In this document: piece by piece, positions 30,088 through 39,507 of the stretch | How the letters are laid out: each line of letters starts with the position of its first letter | How positions within the stretch are numbered: position 1 is the first letter of the stretch | Origin: Planctomycetaceae bacterium | Lineage (GTDB): Bacteria; Planctomycetota; Planctomycetia; Pirellulales; Thermoguttaceae | Assembly: GCA_021372005.1 (NCBI GenBank) | Contig: JAJFVC010000048.1 | Coordinates: forward strand, 1 to 64,000 | Direction: 5' to 3' | Length of the DNA: 64,000 bases | Position numbers and translations under genes: made by a program | The notes under the pieces: generated by a model | Databases searched by the model: none | Told to the model about the DNA's origin: nothing | The model's input: only the letters and a program-made list of their open reading frames with translations

Positions 30088-32385
30088 ATGACTTTTTGCC
30101 GCAAAAAAATGGGCAATGCACGAATGCATCAGGCCGCGACACGGCGCATCGTCGACGGTTGGTCAGGCACGGCCGTGTTGGTTGTGGCCACGCTTTTGGC
30201 GGCCAATGTGACGCTGCTGATAGGCATCCACGCGCCGGTCTGGGATGCGGCCGACCTCGGCGTGCCAACGTTCGTTTTGTTAGCCGACACGGTCCGCGCG
30301 GGCCAATGGTTGCTCTGGACGCCGTTGGTCGCCGGCGGATGTCCGATCGGACTCGACCCAGGTACGGGCGCGTTTTCGCCGATCACGGTGGGAATGGCCG
30401 GGTTGTTGGGCGGCTCCGAGTTCGCCTTCCGGATCTATTGGCTCACGATTTGGGCGATCGGCGGCCTTGGCATGGTTTTTTTGGCTCGGCATCTGGCCGC
30501 GCCGCGCTGGATGGCCTACTGCGCAGCGATTGGTTTCATGTTCTCGGGATTTTTCACCGGCCACGCGCAACACACGTCGCTGCTGTACACCGCGTCGTTT
30601 TTGCCGTGGGTGATTTGGCGGCTCGACGTCGCGGTCCAACGCCGGTCGTGGTCGGCGGCGTTGCAGGCCGGGGCGCTTTGCGGATTGTCGGGGCAGGGCG
30701 GCTATCCCGGCATGGTCATTTTGAGCGGTTTTTTTGCGGGCCTATGGCTGTTGTTGGCCTTGTTGCCCCACAACGGCGAAGGCGTCGCCACGGTGACGGA
30801 AAAAACGTCCAATGCCCTTTGGCGAAAACTTCTGGTCTGGGTGGGACTGGCCACGGTGTTCTGCGTCGCAACCTTCGTGGTGCTGGCTCCGTCCTATCTG
30901 GGTTTCCTGGTCGAGACGCAAAACTATTCGGATCGCGCCGGCGCGCTGCCGCGACAGGTGGCCGTGACGAGCAACGCCCTGCATCCGTGGTCGCTGACGA
31001 CCGCCGTGAGCCCTTATTTCATGGTGGTCGATCGGTTCCAACGAACGGTCTTTCCAGGCACGGACCCTTCGACTTGCTGCATTTATGTTTTTCCGTTGCT
31101 GCTGGTTTTGGCCGCCGTCAGTCTCGCGCAGCGTCCGCGTGAGGCGTTTCGATGGTGCATTGCGGCGACCGCCCTATTTTGTTTGGCTGCGGCACTGGGC
31201 GATTGGTTGCCTGTGCGCGGATGGCTCTACGACGTGCTGCCGCCGATGCGATACTTCCGCCACAGCGGCATGTTTCGTTGCTATTATATTTTCTGTGTGA
31301 TCGTGTTGGCGATGTTGGTCGCCGGGGATCTTCAGACGCCCGGACCGCGTCAAAACGTCTGCTGGCGGCGACTAGCGTATTGCTACACGGCAGCCGCTGC
31401 GATGGCCATCGCTGTTTTTCTGCTGTTTTGTTGGCGCAATCCGCCCAACGCCTCCAGCCGCGGTTATCTGCCGGCGGGCATTGTTGAGTTTCTGGTCGTC
31501 TGGCCAGGTATCGCAACGACCGTTTGGATCGGCTACCGAAAAGGTGAGCCTACGCGACAGCACATCCTACAAAAACATCTGGTCTGCTTCGCGCTGGCCG
31601 AGGCGATCCTTTCCATCGTGGTCGGCAAAAGCCTGATGTTCACCAACCGGACGTCGCAACATTGGGATCAGATCGAGGCGTCGCACGTAACCATTGTGGA
31701 CGATCCGCGACAAAATATCATCCGTGCCGCGTCATCGGACGGCGATCAACTCCGCTGCTTCATTACCAAACAACCGGTGTTCGCCGGCTATCTAGTGCTG
31801 CAGAACCAGTTCGTCACCGAGACGGCCAAAAATCAGACGCTGATGAAAACCGTCGCCGGCGCGGATCGCTGCTGGTTTGCCCGGCACGCCGTGGCGATGC
31901 GGCTAAATCGCAAGAACTTCGACCTGTTTGCCCGCCACATAACCGCCATGCCACGGCCCGGGCTGGCGGTTTCCTCGCCCTTGGGACCGAAAGCGGCCGA
32001 CGTCGAGCCCTGGTTGGAACGAAAGGATCTGACGTCGTGGACGTTTGATCGGCTCGTCCCGCTCGAACCACAGCCGGCAAGCTATTTGGTGCGTCAAAGC
32101 CGTGTGATTGAGTTCGAGACGATTTGCCCGGATTTTGGCTGGCTGTTGGTGACCGATCGCTGGGCCAACGGATGGACGGCGTCGGTCAACGGCCGAATGA
32201 GACCAATCGCCATCGGCAATTTTCTGTTCCAGGCAATCCCGGTCGAAAAAGGGCTCAATCGGATACGACTGGAATACCACCCATTCGGCTACCCATGGCT
32301 GCTCTTGGCCAGTTGGTCCTGTATGGCAGCGGCTGCCTCGGTCTCTTTCTTCGGCCGACGGCGATCCGGCGTATCCACCGGCTGA
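30088..32385 (+). CDS. Large multi-spanning membrane protein, YfhO-like
   Basis: 765 residues. About a dozen hydrophobic helices fill the first 550 residues, and the last 200 form a soluble domain. PLVAGGCPIGLDPGTGAFSP, the repeated aromatic loops and a late GWLLVTDRWANGWTASVNG segment are like YfhO-type proteins, which belong to the GT-C glycosyltransferase-like group and help glycosylate cell wall polymers in Firmicutes. The catalytic acidic pair is not certain from reading. In-frame ATGs at 30109 and 30124 are alternative starts. It may modify a surface glycan; this is inference. Confidence 0.65.
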   Translation: MTFCRKKMGNARMHQAATRRIVDGWSGTAVLVVATLLAANVTLLIGIHAPVWDAADLGVPTFVLLADTVRAGQWLLWTPLVAGGCPIGLDPGTGAFSPITVGMAGLLGGSEFAFRIYWLTIWAIGGLGMVFLARHLAAPRWMAYCAAIGFMFSGFFTGHAQHTSLLYTASFLPWVIWRLDVAVQRRSWSAALQAGALCGLSGQGGYPGMVILSGFFAGLWLLLALLPHNGEGVATVTEKTSNALWRKLLVWVGLATVFCVATFVVLAPSYLGFLVETQNYSDRAGALPRQVAVTSNALHPWSLTTAVSPYFMVVDRFQRTVFPGTDPSTCCIYVFPLLLVLAAVSLAQRPREAFRWCIAATALFCLAAALGDWLPVRGWLYDVLPPMRYFRHSGMFRCYYIFCVIVLAMLVAGDLQTPGPRQNVCWRRLAYCYTAAAAMAIAVFLLFCWRNPPNASSRGYLPAGIVEFLVVWPGIATTVWIGYRKGEPTRQHILQKHLVCFALAEAILSIVVGKSLMFTNRTSQHWDQIEASHVTIVDDPRQNIIRAASSDGDQLRCFITKQPVFAGYLVLQNQFVTETAKNQTLMKTVAGADRCWFARHAVAMRLNRKNFDLFARHITAMPRPGLAVSSPLGPKAADVEPWLERKDLTSWTFDRLVPLEPQPASYLVRQSRVIEFETICPDFGWLLVTDRWANGWTASVNGRMRPIAIGNFLFQAIPVEKGLNRIRLEYHPFGYPWLLLASWSCMAAAASVSFFGRRRSGVSTG

Positions 32386-32590
32386 CGCCCCTGCAATCGT
32401 CAAAATCGCCCCAAAAGCGCCGTTCGCCACGCCCGATTTTCTTTGCATGTTTGCGCACACAGCCTGATCCGTTTTTCTTTCCCGACCTGATTTTTGGTGA
32501 CTTTTGTCAACTATCGTGTATCCTTCCTACATTGACACGATCACACGAACCACCAACCTACCTTTCCCACCCCACCTAAAGGTCCTTCCC

Positions 32591-33049
32591 ATGGTCGTCG
32601 CCAGCAAAAAGTCTGTTTCCAGCCACGCCAAGGATAAGAAAAACGTCGCCGAAAAGAAATCGGCCGCCAAAACGCACGCGGTTGTCAGCGATCTGGTGAC
32701 GATCGACCGCCGAGCGGGCCAGGACCGACGAGCGACTGCGGGTCGAAAGGCGTCGAACGGATCGGCCATGGTCGAACGTCGACCGCTTGAGCGTCGCGCG
32801 AAGGTGAATCGTCGTCGTCAGATCGATCCAACCACCTGCGAGAGGGACTACACTTCAGATGAAATCGAGTTCATGGGGGCGTTGGACCAATACAAGCGTC
32901 GCAGCGGCCGGATGTTTCCCACCTGCAGCGAAGTGCTCGAAGTGATCAAGTCGCTCGGCTATGCTAAAATGGCGACACCGTCGACGCCGGCCCCCTCGAT
33001 GGTCGAGATGTCAGTCTCAGTCTCCGAACCGTCGGTTTCGATGGTCTGA
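32591..33049 (+). CDS. Small basic protein with RR repeats, planctomycete type
   Basis: 152 residues from ATG 32591, which has AAAGG 8 nt upstream; the frame opens at 32504. The N-terminal third is Lys/Ala-rich. Then come closely spaced arginine pairs ([30 protein letters not shown]). A compact region follows, [20 protein letters not shown] then [19 protein letters not shown]. From memory a similar DYT-EFM-YK-F-T-SEVLEV-LGY block recurs in planctomycetes. The basic repeats suggest nucleic acid binding, but no known fold is recognised. Confidence 0.65.
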   Translation: MVVASKKSVSSHAKDKKNVAEKKSAAKTHAVVSDLVTIDRRAGQDRRATAGRKASNGSAMVERRPLERRAKVNRRRQIDPTTCERDYTSDEIEFMGALDQYKRRSGRMFPTCSEVLEVIKSLGYAKMATPSTPAPSMVEMSVSVSEPSVSMV

Positions 33050-33140
33050 CGAACTGCCGACTTTCCAGAAAACGCTCTTGCCACGGCTGGCCGCGTCGGT
33101 TATCCTTCCGCCTCCTGGTAATAGACGAGGCGAGAACGCC

Positions 33141-33896
33141 GTGGCAATTTCTACCCATTATGATTTTAACGTCCCAATCCGATCCCAATTCGTGCTGCGC
33201 GGTGTGGGTTGGATTGCATCGGTCGCGCTAACGCTCGGACTGGCCGGATGCGGTGAGCTGACGGCCCAGAGTCGCAACGCCGAGGGCGTTCGGCTGTTCC
33301 AACAGGCCCACTATCAGGACGCCGTCAAGGAATTCCAAGAGGCGGCTTACGCCGATCCGACCAGTGCGGACGCCTACTACAACATGGCAGCCACGTACCA
33401 TCGCCTCGGTCGGACTGAACACCGAAAGTCGGACCTCGATCAGGCTGAAACTTATTACAATCTCTGCTTGGACCGAAACGCCAATCACACGGATTGCTAT
33501 CGCGGGTTGGCGGTGTTGCTGGCCGAGCAGGGCCGCACCGACGAAGCGTTTCGCCTGATCGAAGGCTGGGTCCAACGTCAGCCGAACACGGCCGACGCCA
33601 AGATCGAATTGGCCAGGTTGAACGAAGAGTTTGGCAATCGCCAGGCCGCCAAGGAGCATCTGATCGAGGCATTGGCTGTCGAGCCGGACAACACTCGCGC
33701 GTTGACCGCGTTGGGCAAAATCCGCGAGGACTCGGGCGACACGACCCAAGCGCTGGCCAACTACCAGCGATCCTACTGGCACGACAACCGCCAGACGCAA
33801 GTCGCCTCACGCATCACGGCGTTACAAGGCACGACCACCTCCGATTCGTCGTCCGCGACGCGCGTCGTCAGCCGCGATCCCGCCCCATTGCAATAG
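33141..33896 (+). CDS. TPR lipoprotein
   Basis: About 251 residues from GTG 33141. It has a signal peptide ending in the lipobox LAGC (SVALTLGLAGCGEL), so it is an outer- or inner-membrane lipoprotein. At least four TPR units follow, for example AEGVRLFQQAHYQDAVKEFQ and AYYNMAATYHRLGRTE, and then a Ser/Thr-rich tail. GAGG lies about 11 nt before the GTG. The frame is open further upstream but overlaps the preceding gene. Such lipoproteins often act as scaffolds in secretion or pilus systems; no partner is evident here. Confidence 0.75.
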   Translation: MAISTHYDFNVPIRSQFVLRGVGWIASVALTLGLAGCGELTAQSRNAEGVRLFQQAHYQDAVKEFQEAAYADPTSADAYYNMAATYHRLGRTEHRKSDLDQAETYYNLCLDRNANHTDCYRGLAVLLAEQGRTDEAFRLIEGWVQRQPNTADAKIELARLNEEFGNRQAAKEHLIEALAVEPDNTRALTALGKIREDSGDTTQALANYQRSYWHDNRQTQVASRITALQGTTTSDSSSATRVVSRDPAPLQ

Positions 33897-33924
33897 CGGA
33901 ACCAGGAACCGTCGGTTCCCTGTT

Positions 33925-34842
33925 TCACCCGCCCGGTTCGCCGAACGTCGATCCGACCAGCTCGCCTTTGTCTCGGGTGCACAGGGCGTGAAACGCCGTG
34001 GTGTCAATGTATTGCGAGACCATGTGAACCGAGCCGTCGCCCACTAGAAAATGCGTGCCGGTGGAGTGATTGCTGCTGAAATTGTGAGCGTCCTCTTCGC
34101 TGCTGTTCGGGGCATAGCCGGCGGTTCCCACGACAAAGCCCGGGGCACAGGCGTCGCTGCTCGGCGCGCCCATCCAGGCGGAAAATACCGGCTCTTCGGC
34201 GTCCGGTTCGGAGCGGCGTTCGCCGACGATGAACGTCTGGCTCAGGCCATCTCGGATGTCCGCGAACCGAATGGCGCTGTTGTGAAAAAACGTGCCGTCG
34301 CAGGTGCATTGCTGGCCGCTGGTCACCGTACCGCAGGAGTGGATATTTTCGGTTCCGAACACGCCGATATAGTTGGCCGTGGCCAGTTTCGGCACGATCG
34401 CAGCGATTTCGTCCTCCGGCTTGAAAGTCGAGTCGCCGGTGTCCGACGGGCACCGAAACACGTTCAACACATACGTTTGTGCCTGGGTATTTTCGGAAGC
34501 GCTGATGGATTTATCATAATGGATCATATTGGTCACTACGTTTTGCTGTTCAAGATACGGCAAAATGCTCGCGGCCCATCCCCAGCCGGGCTCGCCCAAC
34601 GCATAGGGTTTGCCCGTGTCTTTGTCGTAGGCCCGCCAACCGGCCGGCAGACAGTTATGCATATCGTGATACATGTGCAACGCCAGTCCGATTTGTTTCA
34701 GATTGTTGCTGCAACTCATTCGTCGCGCCGCCTCGCGGGCCGATTGGACCGCCGGCAGCAACAGAGCGATTAAAATGCCGATGATCGTAATGACCACCAG
34801 CAATTCGACCAACGTGAACCCGCGAACCTTTCGCGCGATCAT
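33925..34842 (-). CDS. DUF1559 domain protein with type II pseudopilin N-terminus
   Basis: 305 residues. The prepilin cleavage motif (RGFTLVELLVVITIIGIL) is at residues 7-24. The DUF1559 signature SAREAARRMSCSNNLKQIGLALHMYHD follows, and the typical ending is LVGDGSVHMVSQYID. This family is hugely expanded in planctomycetes and processed like type II secretion pseudopilins; its role is unknown. ATG 34842 has a clear AGGAGG about 8 nt upstream. The frame opens 16 codons earlier without need. Confidence 0.92.
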   Translation of the reverse strand: MIARKVRGFTLVELLVVITIIGILIALLLPAVQSAREAARRMSCSNNLKQIGLALHMYHDMHNCLPAGWRAYDKDTGKPYALGEPGWGWAASILPYLEQQNVVTNMIHYDKSISASENTQAQTYVLNVFRCPSDTGDSTFKPEDEIAAIVPKLATANYIGVFGTENIHSCGTVTSGQQCTCDGTFFHNSAIRFADIRDGLSQTFIVGERRSEPDAEEPVFSAWMGAPSSDACAPGFVVGTAGYAPNSSEEDAHNFSSNHSTGTHFLVGDGSVHMVSQYIDTTAFHALCTRDKGELVGSTFGEPGG

Positions 34843-34935
34843 AAGAAAAACCTCCTGCTGAACGAAATTCATCGCGCGCGAAACCAACAAACGACCGGCG
34901 CGCAGATGAAGCGTGAAAGAAAATCAGAAAATCGT

Positions 34936-35271
34936 TCAGACCGCAGGGGGTGGAGCGCGGCTCTGCCAGGCCGAAAAGACGCCGCTCGACAGGCGGCATG
35001 GCAACGACGGTACGACGGTCTGCACCAATCGACCTGCGTCGACCACTGCGACCACTGCCGCCGGGGCCGGTTTCTGGGCAAGGAATTGGCAAACCGAACA
35101 TTCGCTGTGCGGTTCGCCGTGCGATGCGGAAACGCCCGGCCGCGGGCTCGAAGGACCGTCCTGTCCGTGATGATGGTCGTGGAAAGAACCCGAAACCGTG
35201 ACCGTCAGCAGATAGCCGACCGCCAGCACGAACGATCCAACACGGTTTCGCGCGTATTTCCGAGAAAACAT
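34936..35271 (-). CDS. Small membrane-anchored protein with His/Cys motif
   Basis: 111 residues from ATG 35271. One hydrophobic segment (VGSFVLAVGYLLTVTVSG) is followed by a His-rich stretch (SFHDHHHG) and a CSVCQFLAQ motif. The HHH plus CxxC layout resembles small DUF2946-like proteins often found near metal transport genes, but no such gene adjoins it. The tail is Ala/Val-rich. It lies upstream of the DUF1559 gene on the same strand and could be cotranscribed. The function is unknown. Confidence 0.5.
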   Translation of the reverse strand: MFSRKYARNRVGSFVLAVGYLLTVTVSGSFHDHHHGQDGPSSPRPGVSASHGEPHSECSVCQFLAQKPAPAAVVAVVDAGRLVQTVVPSLPCRLSSGVFSAWQSRAPPPAV

Positions 35272-35353
35272 GACAGGTCCGACCCTTGGTCTTATGGTAC
35301 CCGGCCGCGAAACAGGGGTCAAGCGATCGCTCCGTAAGGATTCTGCAAGCGTT

Positions 35354-36367
35354 CTATAAGAAACGCGGATTCGTGGCCAGCACCTCGTGCAGCCACTTGG
35401 GCGAGCCCGGTTCGCCGGCCGGTCGCTCTCGATGCCACTGGGCGTGGGTCGGCGTCAATCGGTCGCAATAGGGCCAAGGATCGAACGGATCCTCGCCCAG
35501 CGCAGCGATCAGCTTGTCGCAGTTCATGCACACGTTGCCCGCCCGGGGTGGAATCGGGCCGGCCTCGAATCGCGGGATGCCGATCAGGCAATCGGGATCG
35601 TAACCGCCGACGCGATTGATAACCTGCGCAATCTGGTAGAGGCTCAGCCGCTGCCGCGCGCCGGCGTGAAAGATGCCGCTCCACGAACCGGCCAACATGC
35701 GTTCGTATAATCGGTTCAGGCAATCGGTGTAGGTCGGCGTGCGCACTTCATCGACGTAGAGCGTGGCCGGTCGCGATTTTTTGAATCGAGACGTGATCCA
35801 GTCGATCGCTCCGGCGTGCCCGCTGAAACTGACGCCCATCGGCAACGAGATCCGCAAGATGCAAGCGGCCGGGTCGCACGCCAACAGTTCTCGTTCGGCC
35901 GCCGCCATTGTTTTGCCGTAAACGGTCACCGGGTCGGTCGGATCGGTTTCCACATAGCCGCCGCATCCGTCCTTGCCCGAGAAAACCAGATCGCACGACA
36001 GATGGACCAGCCGCACGCCGCGCGGCACGGTTTGCGAAAGCAGATTTCGCACGCCCTCGACGTTGATGCGCCAAGCCAGCTCGGGCGCCAATTCGCACGG
36101 CTTCAACGCGCAGTTGCCGGCGCAATCCAGCACGGCGGCAAACCGATGCTTCTCGAACAACCGCCCGAGTCCTTCGCGGTCCTCGGCGTTGCACGCGATC
36201 ACGCCCGGCCCGACCAGCCGCACGTTTTCGACCTGCCGGATACCGAACACTTGACCGGGATATTTCGCCGCGAAATAGGCCATCGCGTTGTAGCCGGGCA
36301 CGCCGGCGACGCCGGTGACCAAAAGCGGCAGCGGAGGCGAGAACGGTGAACGATTGCGGCAAATCAT
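35354..36367 (-). CDS. RmlD-like NAD-dependent sugar reductase/epimerase
   Basis: Extended short-chain dehydrogenase of the dTDP-4-dehydrorhamnose reductase type. 337 residues from ATG 36367. The nucleotide motif is VTGVAGVPGYNAM (about 17-29). LVHLSCDLVFSGKDG, followed by YVETDPTDPVTVYGKTMAAAE, contains the catalytic Tyr and Lys (YGKT). RTPTYTDCLNRL matches the sugar-binding part. No other rhamnose gene is nearby, so the substrate is open. It lies 44 nt downstream of the lipoate ligase-like gene on the same strand. Confidence 0.78.
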   Translation of the reverse strand: MICRNRSPFSPPLPLLVTGVAGVPGYNAMAYFAAKYPGQVFGIRQVENVRLVGPGVIACNAEDREGLGRLFEKHRFAAVLDCAGNCALKPCELAPELAWRINVEGVRNLLSQTVPRGVRLVHLSCDLVFSGKDGCGGYVETDPTDPVTVYGKTMAAAERELLACDPAACILRISLPMGVSFSGHAGAIDWITSRFKKSRPATLYVDEVRTPTYTDCLNRLYERMLAGSWSGIFHAGARQRLSLYQIAQVINRVGGYDPDCLIGIPRFEAGPIPPRAGNVCMNCDKLIAALGEDPFDPWPYCDRLTPTHAQWHRERPAGEPGSPKWLHEVLATNPRFL

Positions 36368-36411
36368 GGAAGCGACCCAATCCCTGCAAAACACCACCAA
36401 CGTTGCGAATG

Positions 36412-37239
36412 TCAGACCTCGCGGCCGCGACGTTCCGTCCAACTCGAATGGCCGTACTTCTCAACCGCCAACTGTTCGGCTCGGTTGCGATCGGCCGACG
36501 GCAATGTCTCGATCCGATCCGACACGGCGACCCATTGGGACAATCGCACGAGCCACGCCTCGACCAACTGTTGCGGCGAGATCCGACCGCCGGACATTTC
36601 TGCGAGCCCCTCCAACTCGGGCGCAGCGTCCGATCGGGCCAGCAACACGCTGCCGTGCTGCAACACCGCGCCTTGGCAGCGTCGCTGCGCGCTGCCGGCC
36701 ACCTTGACCTGTCCCACCAAAACGTCGCCCGGCGCACGGCGTTGAAAGCACAAAAACGGCAAGCGATCCGAACGATCCTTTTCTCGCTCACCGTCCGAAG
36801 AAAACATCGTCGCCGCGACGCCCCATTGGCTCAAGGCCTCGATCAGCGTCTGATGGACCGCCCGATAAAACCCGAGCCGATCGACGGCCAATGGATGACG
36901 GCTCGGCACGGCAAAACTGTAGGTCAGCTCGTGGTCGTGCAGGATCGCGCCGCCGCCGCTCGCGCGACGCACGACGGCCGCTCGGCGGCTGGGCTCGTGT
37001 CGCCAACGGTCCGCATAGGTCTGAAAATAGCCCAACGAGAGCGTCGGTTCTTGCCACTGGTAGAATCGCAGCGTGCATCGGCCCTGCGAGGCCGCCGCTT
37101 CCAACAGGGCCTCGTCGACCGCCATGTTCCAGGCGCCGGACGCCGGAGGATCGAGCAGCAAAAAAGTGGGAAGCTGAAGTCCCGACGCAAAAGGTCGAGA
37201 ACTTTCTCCTTTCCCGTCTCCCCTCTCCTTCGCATTCAC
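36412..37239 (-). CDS. Lipoate-protein ligase family protein
   Basis: Biotin/lipoate A/B ligase fold. 275 residues from GTG 37239, whose GTGA overlaps the gcvPB stop by 4 nt; this coupling decides the start, since no ATG precedes the domain. The frame runs far upstream inside gcvPB without homology. Motifs are GAWNMAVDEALLE, YQWQEPTLSLGYFQ, then RRASGGGAILHDHELTYS, which corresponds to the RR-GGG-V-H-D lipoyl-AMP site, and VGQVKVAGSAQRR with the adenylate Lys. The position next to gcvPB suggests it lipoylates GcvH. LplA, LipM and octanoyltransferase roles cannot be told apart by eye. Confidence 0.82.
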   Translation of the reverse strand: MNAKERGDGKGESSRPFASGLQLPTFLLLDPPASGAWNMAVDEALLEAAASQGRCTLRFYQWQEPTLSLGYFQTYADRWRHEPSRRAAVVRRASGGGAILHDHELTYSFAVPSRHPLAVDRLGFYRAVHQTLIEALSQWGVAATMFSSDGEREKDRSDRLPFLCFQRRAPGDVLVGQVKVAGSAQRRCQGAVLQHGSVLLARSDAAPELEGLAEMSGGRISPQQLVEAWLVRLSQWVAVSDRIETLPSADRNRAEQLAVEKYGHSSWTERRGREV

Positions 37240-38699
37240 GGCTTCGCTCCCGCCTGCCACCGGAGCACGGGATGCCGGGCGGCGGCCACTTCGTCGGGCC
37301 GGCAAATGGGCGTGCTGTGCGGGGCGTCGTGCAGTCGTTCGGCCGGCTCGTCGACGATCTCGCGCAGCGCCGCCGCGAACTGGTCGAGCGTCGTCTTGCT
37401 CTCGGTTTCGGTCGGCTCGATCATGATCGCCTCGTGGACGATCAACGGAAAATAGACCGTCGGAGCGTGAAACCCATAGTCCAACAATCGCTTGGCGACG
37501 TCCATCGCCGAGATTCCCTTGGAGGTTTTGAGCGTTTCGGCCGACGCGACAAACTCGTGCATCGCACCGTCGCCGTGCGGAACCGGCAGAAAATCCTTCA
37601 CTTGCGACAGCACGTAATTGGCGTTCAACACGGCGTCCTCGGCCACGCGGCGCAGTTGCTTCGGCCCGTGCGTCCGCAAATAACAATACATGCGAACCAA
37701 CACGCCGACGCTGCCCACAAAATCGCGCACCTGACCGATCGACTTCGGCCGATCGTAGTCGAGCCGGTAGCCACGATCGGTTCGGACCACCACGGGCGTG
37801 GGCAGGAACGGGGCCAGCGGCTCGGCAACCGCGATGGGGCCCGCACCGGGACCGCCGCCGCCGTGCGGGCCACTGAACGTCTTGTGCGGATTGAAGTGCA
37901 TCAGGTCGGCGCCGAAATCGCCGGGCCGGACCACGCCCAAGATCGCGTTCATGTTCGCGCCGTCCGCATAGACCAACCCACCGACGTCGTGGACCTGCCG
38001 GGCGATCTGCCCGATGCGAGGCTCGAACCGCCCGAGCGTGTTCGGATTGGTGATCATCAACACGGCCGTCTCGTCGTTGAGTTTCGACGCAAGATCGTCC
38101 AAGTCAACAAAACCGTCCAACGTGCTGCGAACCGATTGCGTCTGAAACCCGGCCATCGCCGCACTGGCCGGATTGGTCCCATGCGCGCTGTCGGGAATCA
38201 ATACTTTCGTCCGACGCTCATGACGATCGCGAAAATACGCGGCGGCGACCAGCATCGACGTCATCTCGCCATGCGCGCCGGCGGCCGGTTGCAACGAAAC
38301 GGCCGGCAGGCCCGCAATCTCGGCCAGGTCGCGCTGGCACTCGTACAACAACGCCAACATACCTTGGACGGTCGACTCGGGCTGATAGGGATGCAAGTCC
38401 GCCATGCCTGGCAGCGACGTCAGCCGCTCGTTGCGTTTCGGGTTGTACTTCATCGTGCACGACCCGAGCGGATAAAAATTGGCATCGACCGACATGTTTT
38501 TCGTCGACAGATTAATGAAGTGCCGAACCACGTCGGGCTCGGACAACTCGGGCAGCGGCGCCGGGGCGTCGGCCATCGCGCCGGCCGGCAACAGATCGCC
38601 CAGCGGTTGCTCGGGCACGTCGCAAGCGGGCCATTGCGACGCTCGGCAGCCGAGTTTCGACATCTCGAACAACAACGCAGTAGGTTGAGTCTTGGGCAT
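37236..38699 (-). CDS. gcvPB: Glycine dehydrogenase (decarboxylating) subunit 2
   Basis: PLP-bearing half of the two-subunit glycine decarboxylase. 487 residues from ATG 38699, which gives the expected short N-terminus; a TTG 7 codons earlier is the only other choice. The PLP lysine is in NPHKTFSGPHGGGGPGAGP, and NFYPLGSCTMKYNPK and SLQPAAGAHGE are strongly conserved. Its partner gcvPA is on the other strand 26 kb away with gcvT and gcvH. The start codon is framed by an inverted repeat (see 38680-38747). Confidence 0.95.
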   Translation of the reverse strand: MPKTQPTALLFEMSKLGCRASQWPACDVPEQPLGDLLPAGAMADAPAPLPELSEPDVVRHFINLSTKNMSVDANFYPLGSCTMKYNPKRNERLTSLPGMADLHPYQPESTVQGMLALLYECQRDLAEIAGLPAVSLQPAAGAHGEMTSMLVAAAYFRDRHERRTKVLIPDSAHGTNPASAAMAGFQTQSVRSTLDGFVDLDDLASKLNDETAVLMITNPNTLGRFEPRIGQIARQVHDVGGLVYADGANMNAILGVVRPGDFGADLMHFNPHKTFSGPHGGGGPGAGPIAVAEPLAPFLPTPVVVRTDRGYRLDYDRPKSIGQVRDFVGSVGVLVRMYCYLRTHGPKQLRRVAEDAVLNANYVLSQVKDFLPVPHGDGAMHEFVASAETLKTSKGISAMDVAKRLLDYGFHAPTVYFPLIVHEAIMIEPTETESKTTLDQFAAALREIVDEPAERLHDAPHSTPICRPDEVAAARHPVLRWQAGAKP

Positions 38700-38747
38700 G
38701 ATCGTATCGGAACGCGACAACCTCTTCGAGAAAAAGGTTGAACCTAC
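38680..38747 (-). repeat. Nested inverted repeats around the gcvPB start codon
   Basis: In the mRNA sense, GTAGGTT (38747-38741) is directly followed by CAACCT (38740-38735). AGGTTG comes next (38723-38718), then the start codon at 38699, and AACCTAC lies inside codons 5-7 (38686-38680). CAACCT/AGGTTG form a 6-bp hairpin and GTAGGTT/AACCTAC a 7-bp outer stem enclosing the start codon. It could influence translation initiation or be a remnant of a dispersed palindromic repeat. Confidence 0.45.
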
Positions 38748-38791
38748 TCCAAACGTCGCGAATTGACAAGGGCGCAGCCGTCTGCCAACGC

Positions 38792-39409
38792 TCAGTCGGC
38801 GGCCTTGTCGGCCCGGAGGAAAAACAGATCGGGCGAGTCGACCAATTTAGTCTTTTGCAGCCCCGCCTCGACGAGCCACCGATCTAAGTGCTCGTTGTCC
38901 GGCAGGAAATCGTGCCCGACCTCGCCGCCGATGCGATGATGAAACTCGTTCATCTCCGTCCGCCCACACAAATGCAGCACCATCAAGCGTCCGCCGGGCT
39001 TCAACGCGCAGGCCAGATGGCGCAGCGACGCTGCCTGGTCACGAAAGTGTGGAAAACTGTTGAAACACAGCGCCACGTCGAACTGATCCCGGCCCAAATC
39101 GTCCGTGCAAACGTCGGCCACGCGAAACTCACCACCGCCCTTGGCCGTGGCTCGCTCGATCATCGCCGAGGAAAAATCGATCGCCACCACTCGCCCCGGC
39201 CGAACGCAGCCGGCCAACCAACCGGTCAACTGGCCCGTCCCGCAACCGACCTCCAACAGATCCTCGCCGGGCCGAAAGTTCAGCAGATCTCGCCGTTTTT
39301 CGAGCTGTTGGATCGTCTCGGCGGGGTTCTGCTCCTCCGAGTCCCAAGTGGCGGCCAGGCGATCGAAAAAACCAACACGCGGGTCGACGTCGGAATGGGG
39401 ATGGTGCAT
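38792..39409 (-). CDS. Class I SAM-dependent methyltransferase
   Basis: 205 residues from ATG 39409; the frame opens 14 codons earlier. Motif I is LLEVGCGTGQLTGWLA, followed by VVAIDFSSAMIERA, then ALCFNSFPHFRDQ and ALKPGGRLMVLHLCGR. It belongs to the broad UbiE/Methyltransf_11 group. The N-terminus has His-rich MHHPHSDVDP. It is divergent from a metal ABC importer operon; related stand-alone methyltransferases sometimes sit in metal-uptake loci. The substrate is unknown. Confidence 0.78.
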   Translation of the reverse strand: MHHPHSDVDPRVGFFDRLAATWDSEEQNPAETIQQLEKRRDLLNFRPGEDLLEVGCGTGQLTGWLAGCVRPGRVVAIDFSSAMIERATAKGGGEFRVADVCTDDLGRDQFDVALCFNSFPHFRDQAASLRHLACALKPGGRLMVLHLCGRTEMNEFHHRIGGEVGHDFLPDNEHLDRWLVEAGLQKTKLVDSPDLFFLRADKAAD

Positions 39410-39507
39410 GATGGCAAACTGAACCAAAAGAGGGGCTTTAGTGTTACGCATTGAGTGATCATAATATCCTGGAGCGTCGAGTCAACGTCAAGAGCAAGAG
39501 GACCGAA

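Noticed and set aside
36891-38741. 616-codon plus-strand frame
   Set aside because: Antisense to gcvPB and the lipoate ligase-like gene; no domain is visible.
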